This document shows, piece by piece, positions 49,001-58,000 of a stretch of DNA of 64,000 nucleotides; position 1 is the first letter of the stretch, and the number at the start of each line of letters is the position of its first letter. Under the pieces are notes generated by a model. It had not been told where the DNA came from. It was given only the letters and a program-made list of their open reading frames with translations, and ran no database searches. A program made the translations under genes and the position numbers. Location: positions 198,802 through 262,801 of the forward strand of contig NMRA01000585.1 in NCBI GenBank assembly GCA_002633005.1, given 5' to 3'. Source of the DNA: Phoronis australis. Taxonomy: Eukaryota; Phoronida; Phoronidae.

Positions 49001-52000
49001 ATTGTTATGGCTAGGGATAAAAAATAAAGACACAGTTTTATGCAATACTCATTATATACACCCTTGGTTTCTGAAAATAGTAATTATTTACTTTTATGTG
49101 AAACTGTAGACCAATCACCATATATTTTTGAAAAACAGGGATAACATTTTTGATCCAATCTGGAGTACTTAATTATTCATATTTCAATATTTGTTCCAGG
49201 TGCAGTGACATTTTAAGACCACTTCAAGCTGTATCATAGACAAGCTTTGTTACTCCGTTCTCTTCCCACAGCACTTCCACACACCAGCAGTGCTGCATGG
49301 CACAATGTGCAAGTCAGTGGCCCTGGAGAAATGTGAATCGCAGTACTAAGTTACCATAAGACAATGTGCCAGTGGAGTGTCTGTGTATCCAGACGAACTA
49401 TATCTGACTGCTACACAAATAAGCCTTGTTGGTGAGGATGCCCTTTCATAGGCAATGAGTCATGTGTGGACAATAGCTTATTTCCTTTCCTGGAAGAAAC
49501 ATGAGGGACTGAAGCTAAAGAAGACCTAGTCACACTCTGGTCTAGTTCAGAGTCTGATTTTGGGCTCAAAACGATTCAAGTGATATGCTGCTGTGTTTAC
49601 CTTCAAGGGTCTAATTGTGGATGTTATTGAGGCTGAATGAGGTTACATGAAAGAAAGCCACGTGTTGAAACTGGACCTTTTTTACAAGCGCTTCTATAGG
49701 CCATTGAAACTAGAACCCAGTGAAATGAAAGCCAAAAGCTGAGTGACATTAAATTTTCCTTTCAGAAGAAAGGCTTTATACTATTGGTAAAAACTTTTCA
49801 ATTTGGTACAGATTATGGGGAAATGACATTCAGTGACTGCATCGATTGTCTTATTGTATGTTTTCAATTGTAGCTAGCTGGATAAGAATCTGCTATGCAC
49901 AAGATTCGAGAATAAACAATTATCAGTGTATTTAAAAACAAATGGCAAACTGAAAAAGCACAGAAAGAAACAACATTGCGAGGGAGTCCATAATCAGGCA
50001 TATCAGGTGCTGAATTTCTGAATTACGTTCAATTCTCTCAGGTTATTGCTGAAGGATTGCTTTTCACTTTGTCCAACGGTGAAATAGATGGTCAGGCGGT
50101 TGGTTTCAGTTGTTTTTTCTTGCCTGTAACAGAATAGAAATATTAGCAAATTGTAAAAGAAAAGACAAGACAAAACTACTTTTGTAAGGCAGAACATACT
50201 TGACATTTCATCTTCATGTTTATGTGTAGAAACTAATAACCTTTGTACCCAAGTCTTATTTAATATCTGAATTAAAATATGTGAAACAGGCTAAAAGTGA
50301 TTTAACAATGTGTATTTTTCATGACACTTAAAATGTGCTTCTGATCTCAACAAGTAAAATTCATTCTAGGTGTCAATTTTTTTCCAATGCAATGTTACGA
50401 CATTTACTGAATTAAGGCTTATTCATGTTAATTCGATAACTGAGCTGGTGGTCCTGGGGGTGGGGTCCACGATAAAATAAGGAAACTCACTCATCTAGAG
50501 AATTTTATTGGAAACAGCATAGTTTTGAAGAGAAACTGCTGTGAAAAAGTCACTCTTGACTTCTGTGCATCACGTGCCATACACCTCTTATTTTGGGAGC
50601 ACTCCCACCCAGGACAATATGAATATGTGCTGCTAGCCTACCCGGCATCGGGTGAGTTTCCAAAAAGAAACACTCAGTTTCACTCAATAAAACTGTTATT
50701 CAGTGGGGTAACTGGTGGGGATAACATCACCGAACGATGTTGATAGAAACTGATTGCTAAAAACTTACCAAGTAATGTTGTGTACTCTTCGAATGGAACT
50801 GTGCATAGTCATAGAGCACACACGGGGCTTCAGCATCCACACACTTTTTGTCAGTTAGTTGACCCTGTTGACCGCAATTGTCCACGAATATAGTAACCTT
50901 AGGTCTTTTGAGAATGTGTGGCCACCTGTCGAAGACTTGCACCAGGGAAATTAGCAGTAATAAGGCTTAGCGCGACGACGTATTTTGACAAAAATTCCAT
51001 CTTTTACCAGTTGTTTACATGCAGATAGCCACGCATGCGCAATTCAATCACCACTAGTACAGCAGCGACACCGCGAGGAGAATTCTCCGAATAGCCCCAT
51101 TGGAAACTGTGAAGTGAGAGCATAAGACTAAATTTCTGTCTTGTCTTAAATTCACATTTTATGAAACAGGCCCCAGTGGCCGGTTGCATGAAACAGTCCT
51201 AAACAGGGACTCAACTAAGGTCCCTAAGCCTTTTTGTGTATTTGTGTCTTTATGGACTAACAGATGCAATACTTTTTCTATCATTTTGTCTTTATTATGA
51301 GCTTATGAGCTCCTCTTTGATAATGGCATTTTTTAATATAACTAAAAACTGAGCCCAGAGTTCATTGAAAATATATGGGGACTCAGTCCTTAAATTGGGG
51401 GAGTTGCATGAAAAGATCCCTAATTACTTTCGAAAATATTGACAATTCAACACAAAGAACACTCTCGATTTGCATCAAAATCAGAAGTTGACTTAGTAAT
51501 GAAACTGAAACAATACAAGAAAGTGCAATCGATGTTTTCACAAGTTCAAAAACACGCAGCAGATTTAGGGAACTTACCGTAAACGTTCGGGTTAACACCC
51601 TGGGCGGTTAAATTGGCAAACCCAAAAAATCGGGGGTGGGCGGTTAACCAGACATGGGCGCTTAAACGTGAAATTTCAAGAAATCCAGGGTGGGCGGTTA
51701 ACCGAACATATTACGACAGGCAACCGCCCTGGGCGGTTAATCTTACCTCGTACTCGGAACGCGTAGAACTTTTCAAAGAGCGTTATTGTCACGTCGCCAC
51801 ATGACGGGAAAAATGTCATAACAGTGGATGATCCCAACAAAGATTCTCTTGCCCTCAGATTAGTTATTCACTATTAAATTTACAGAATTGCTGAGTAATA
51901 GCCCCGTGGCGTCCTGCGGTCTTGTTACTTTGCCCTCAAGAGAGCAGACGACCAGTGACCACGCAGCCTCTACTTGGATTGCAACTATTTCAAGATGTGA

Positions 52001-55000
52001 CCTTGTTAAAGTGCGCGCGTGCAAGATTCACGTGTTGCAGAGGTCACAGCAGACATCAAATTTATGGTTACATTCTCGTACTGAGCTTCCAAGTTCATAG
52101 ACCCTATTCACGCCGACAGGAGGCGCGTTCCAAAACGAGGCTCGCTACGATAGCTCTGTTAGCTCATCGGCAAAGTTCTGTTTCAGTCCGTGTTGTTCCG
52201 CGAACGACTAGAAAAAATACGGACGTGCAACTGTCTGCTTTACAATCTCTAAAGACGTTGAGATTTGGAAGCGTTGGGTCGTTGCCATACGCCGCGACGA
52301 AGCAAAATATGTCCGTGTAAAATTTATAAATGTTTTCGAAAAGTTAGATCATATTTTGTCGCATCTCGGTCAGTTGTCAAGCATCATAGTAACGACCAGA
52401 GAATGCGCCAGCCAGGCTGTGTTTTCATGACTACAGATTTAGGGGTTTAGGGGGGGGGGGGCATGGCCCCTCTANGGGCATGGCCCCTCTAAAATTGTAT
52501 CAGATCCCATTTTAGAGTTCGGGTGCGAATTGCTGATTAGCACACGTGCGCAACCAGGGGGTCTTGGGGGGGGTGAATAAACAACGCATAGGCGCTGAAT
52601 GAACCCCGTTTACCGTTTTTTCTCCAAAAAGGACAGGGTCCCCAATCCCTCAAATTTGGGACCCAATATCGGCCCTATTCCCCTCTCAAAAGTATTGAAA
52701 TATCACGCGAAATTCCCCCCACGAGGCATGCCCCTAGTGAAAAATCTCTCTGAGTTCACTTCACCTGTAACCACACAGGTGACACTTTTTAATAGCACAA
52801 AAGGCTACTTTAAATTGAGACAGAGCCTATGAGCGCTTGCTACAGGGCGGGGGTGCTATTGATGGTGATCGGGAGGTAGATTGTTCCTGCCCTCACTCGG
52901 CGAAAAAATCGCCTCTCAGTAGGCACCTTTCCCCTCGGATGAACGAGGCCCTGCAGAAACATGATAACTATGATTGCATTGTCCAGTTAACTGAAATTGA
53001 GTTCTAAAACGAGGTTATGTTTTGGACAAACGAATTAGGTGTTTTAATTTTAAAATTTAACTTGGTCCAGATTGATATTTGAAATCTAACACATGAGATA
53101 GACGTAAGAATTATTACAACCGAGAAAGCAGAATTGATGGTCAAATAATTTTTGCTTTCAATTACGAGCCTGGTTTTTTATTTTAATAAAAAACTATTTA
53201 ATAACATCAATTATTCTTTCAGATCAATGACAAATCAACTGTTAGTCCCAGTGAGTGCATAGCCATCAGGCTATGCTTGATGTTAATATTCTTGATCAAC
53301 AAATTAAACCAGATGTGGCTAATCCACCACTGTCAACTCGTCAACAATACAAGCAGATGACCTGGTCCGCGTAGAAAGTATTTTGATCAACAATTTACAA
53401 GAAAAAACGTAACCCTGCATTCAGCATAATAACTAATCCATAACACTACGATCGCCTCAATTTGGTCATGTTTACGTTTCATGTTTCAAACCTAGTTTTC
53501 CGAAAAAAATTAAATCCTTTAGTCAGACAACTCTTTGGCGCCTTAACTTGTTCTCTAATGTAATTTTCTACGTCTCTGTGGTTCATTGTCGACACATCAT
53601 TAAAATTTAATATCCAGGTTGGACTCGAAAGACCTGCTATTTAACTCACGCAATGTCTACTTTCGCTTTGTTTATCGCAGTGAGCCTCGCTTTGGATTTT
53701 AATGTCCGCCGCGTGAATAGGGTCTATAGTCTGAGAGCAGTTTTAAAATTAGTTGTAAGAAAAGTTTGAAAAACTTAATTCAGATGTTTTTTGTGTTTAG
53801 GATGTTTATAGTCGAAACGCCGTGATTCAATGGCATTTTCAGCGTATAGTTCTGCGGCTAGCTATTTTATCTCGACCGCCCGGCATTGCTCACTTGCCGT
53901 TGCGCCAAACATGCTCGGCAAAGAACTAGGCCTAAGACAAGAATCGGGGTTAAGCGGCTGTGAGCCACTCGTCAATCAAGAATAAAATTTCGAGCCAAGA
54001 CATAAATATGTGATAAAACGCCACAAAACAGCGATGTTTCAATTCATTCTTAAACGATCACCTTACCAAACTTCGTGGTGGAAAAACATTTATTTTTCAT
54101 GCAAGATGTCCAGATTATGCTATTATATCACTTGCAATATCGCACTGCGGCATTGTTCGGTCCCGCTGTTAGCGTGCAATGTCTCAGTCGACTGATAATC
54201 GTGACTTGGAAATGCCGTCAAGTAATATAACGGCCTCTTTCAATATATGTGCCTACGTGTGAGTCACCTGTCAATCACAAGTTGGTGTCAAGGTAACATG
54301 CACTGCAAACTGTGGGAACTTGCGCACGTGCACCAAAATGACTACAAAGTCACACATCAAAAGAGAATAGCCCTAAGTAACAAAAAACGGGCGTGACTAT
54401 GTACTTTTAAGCTGTTGTTACGAAAGACCCAGTTCTTTACGATATTCCTCCGTTGCCAATGTTATCCAAAACTGCGATGTCAAGTCTATTCCGATATTTC
54501 CCGGCTCGATGCTCCCTAAGCCCATGCCCATAGGTAGCTGCGTGCATCTCCTACCCACTATCGCCAATTTTCAGTCAGTCTACGTCGTGGATATTTCAGA
54601 CTCGAATGGTAAGAATTTTTGTTCAGGCTGAAACTGGCCAATGTATAAACAAATTTATTCTGGATGGCGAAAAAGGGGATGTGGAAACGATAACTGAATT
54701 CACACTTATGCTTATACGTGGGGGCTGACGCAAGAAATAGTAAAGAACAGCCAGCGACATTAGTTAAATCTGCTAATGCCAGTTTGACTGAGATGCAATA
54801 AGCGAAAAACAAAATTTGACTAGCAGTTTTTTATTACCTCAAGATCATATACAAACATACATTATTGCCAACCTTTGAATTCAGAAATCGATAGGCAGCA
54901 ACAAAATCGGTAACCCATTAAGGCACTTGTACTGTCTCTTCGGTCGCCACACACCGCGAAAGTTACATTCATCAAAACATTGAGAATTTGACATCTTTCC

Positions 55001-58000
55001 GTGAGTTGTGAGATTTGCTCAAAGTACGAGAGCTTCCCACCTTAATAGAATTTGGAGGGTTGGCAAAACCATTGTCACATTTCTGTGACCTTATTTTTTC
55101 GAATATGTGATTTATCTAGTGCACTGCAAACGGAAACTCAGCGCGACAGACAATGTCACTGAAAACGGAGGTTTTGAAGCCGGCGACGTTCTTCAACTTT
55201 GCAAATATGGGAAGAAAATAAAGAGACAAAAACCTTCAAGTATTATATTTTGAAATGAGTCCATGACCCTAGACAATAACTCGTTACTTGTATTGTAATT
55301 CACATTGCTAAACCACCGTCTGGGAGGCCCGGCTCTTTGCGCTCACTGTGATAATCGATCTTTTTCTAAAAGTTGGGGAAGCGCGTTTCCTTAGCACTGG
55401 GCGCTAAATCTTCATTCCTGAAAGTCGGGCATGGGCGCTTAACCGAGAGGTGGGTGCTTAACTGGAAATCTTCAAAAATCGCAGGGGTGCGCTTAACTGA
55501 GCAGTGGGCGGTTAAATCGAAAATCCACCTAAAGTAGGGGGTGGGCGGTTAACTGAGCATGGGCGTTAACCTGAACGTTTACAGTAGCTGAGTCCCCATT
55601 TGGGACTGTTTCATACAACCAAGCACAGAACACTTCTCCAATTTCAATCCCAGCCCAGGCATATCGCAATTTGACCTTTGACTCCAAAAATGAGGCTTGA
55701 AACAGTTAAGGCCAAGAAAAAATAAGCATAATTGATTCTGCTCTGCACCTGACTCGTTTTGTAACCTGCGCCTAACTGTTCAAAGAAAAATTCCCATCCT
55801 CACTGTTTTTAGTGAAGTTCCTTTTCTATGTTTTCAAAAAGCTACAAAAAAGTATCTAAGAAATTTTTTTTAAAACGAATTAGCTTGGCAACTCATCAAC
55901 AATCAACTATTTCATGACCTTAATTTGATTTGGTTTTGAATCGCAATGGTCACATTGTGTGACATGCTCACATCACACTTTTGGTTAGAATTCTTAATTC
56001 CGTTGTAATAAACATGGATCACATAGTTCCAAATATTTTTCGCAGCAATATATAAGTATGCCAAATTGACCAAAATAATTTTAAGTCACTAAAAAACCAA
56101 TACATCTGACTTCAACTGACCTTTGCTTTTTCATGATCTATATCTTTCCCTATAGTCATTAATAGCCTGCACAGACACTCCAAGCTGTGTTCATCCATGG
56201 ACTTCAAAAGTTTGTGCAAACAGTCATGCATGATTGCTTCTGTCAACATCTTTAACTTGAAGAGCTCTCCAATGAATCTGTGGGCAGAATTATGATGGAT
56301 TTAGGTCATGCTTCATCTAGAGGGTTATATACTCAACTTAACTTTTCACAGCTATTTTTTCAAAAGAAAATTTGCCAATGCCAAATAAATTTTGAAGACG
56401 TGAATAACATACTCTAGGTTGTAATCACTGAAATGCTCTAAAATTATTTGTCGATTTTCATGACATCATAGTGTTGAGGCATGGTATTCAAGATTTCAGG
56501 TGAAAAATACCATCTTTTTAATGAAGGGTATTGGTTGTAATTCACAGCTGCAAACCCTAGTACAACGCACGTCTCTCGTTTGACATTCCAAGCCCGGTCA
56601 TAATAAAATCAAAATTGTTTTGAATTTGAGTCAAATAAACCAAGACGACGAACAGTTTTAAGAGGCTGTTATATCAATCACAAATCAATGGGTACGCAAT
56701 TCATTAAAAAACTCATACATTTGAAAAAATTGGCCGCCTATACTAATGTAGGGTCCCTGGTCTTCCCTCACTTCTGGGCAGAGGCCCTCTATATTAATAT
56801 AGGAGCCCAGGTTTTTGGCAGCCTCTCATAATACTATAGAGGGTTCCACTCTTCCATCACCTTAGGACATGACCTCACAGAAAGCACTGCCGCCAGGCGA
56901 CAGAATGTTTATGACTGTGGCACTACCAGTGGCAAGTTGTTTTTTGAAACCACAGTTGTATCTCCTAAGTCCCTTACAGGATATTTGTACTTTATGATAA
57001 GAATATTCATTACATCCATGTTATGGTCACACGGAAAGTTCAAGGTCTTTGCTGCTTACAGTAGGACGGTAGATTTACCTAATGTGTGCCAGCGATCTCC
57101 GCTTGATTGTGTACATTTTTTCTTCCCAGGCTGCTTCAAGACTTTCCGTTGCAACCTCCTAGGGTGAAAAAGAACAATGTCATGAGACTTTCATCCTCTG
57201 CTAAGTGGTCTAAGGCAAAATCAGATCAAAATAAAGTTAATAAAACATTTGGACGACCAAAACTGAAAACTTGAGTTCAAGGGGAAGGCTGACATTTTTT
57301 TGGTTTTGTTTCGACTCAAAATTCAAATCTTGCACACATTTTAGCACAATTTTTCTGGCCCTTATACAAGACTATTACTTAGGGACACTATCTGTTTTGA
57401 CGCTGAAAAAAATTTCTTTTTGTGGGATCACTGTTGAATGGGATAATGTCATTTGATATGAAAGGCTTGAAGTTAAAGCAAGCTTTTGATGCTTCCCTTA
57501 GTATGAAAATGGCAGCTAACAAGGGTCACATTCGGAAAAAGTTTCAAGACTTCAGCTACTCAATCATTAATCAAACAATCAAATTATTTTTTTGTTTTCA
57601 GCTGAAGGTTCTTTAATGACAATTCTTTGATAGCTTGATGGGTGGTGGCTCGTTCCGAAGTCCCTCGTGTCAGGGCAACATCGCGTGTAGAAAGGAAAGT
57701 TGTAGATTTTGAAATTGATAACTGCAGTCAGTGGTTTGCTTCAGACTATCATCAGCCAACAACAGCTTCAAAGCAGTTTTGACAATGTGGACCAGACAGG
57801 TTATACAAAATGGTGTTCGGATTAGTGCAGTGAACCTCTTGATTCTCAGCAATGGTTTATACAACTTGTCACCGTTACTTGAGAGACAGTGATAATGGCT
57901 GTGCTAACATACTGCAACATAAACTAGAAGAGGAGTATACAATGCAAAACATTCTTACGTGCATGTGAGCAGATCCACCCTGCACTAACCTTTGGTTCCA

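Larger units (their letters stand above)
51181..55620. mobile_element. MITE-like family C copy, interrupted by a 4-kb element
   Basis: Left part 51181-51576 starts CGGTTGCATGAAACAGTCC. The right part 55585-55620 ends GGGACTGTTTCATACAACC. Joined, they align with the intact copy at 32275-32611 over its length. Confidence 0.75.
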
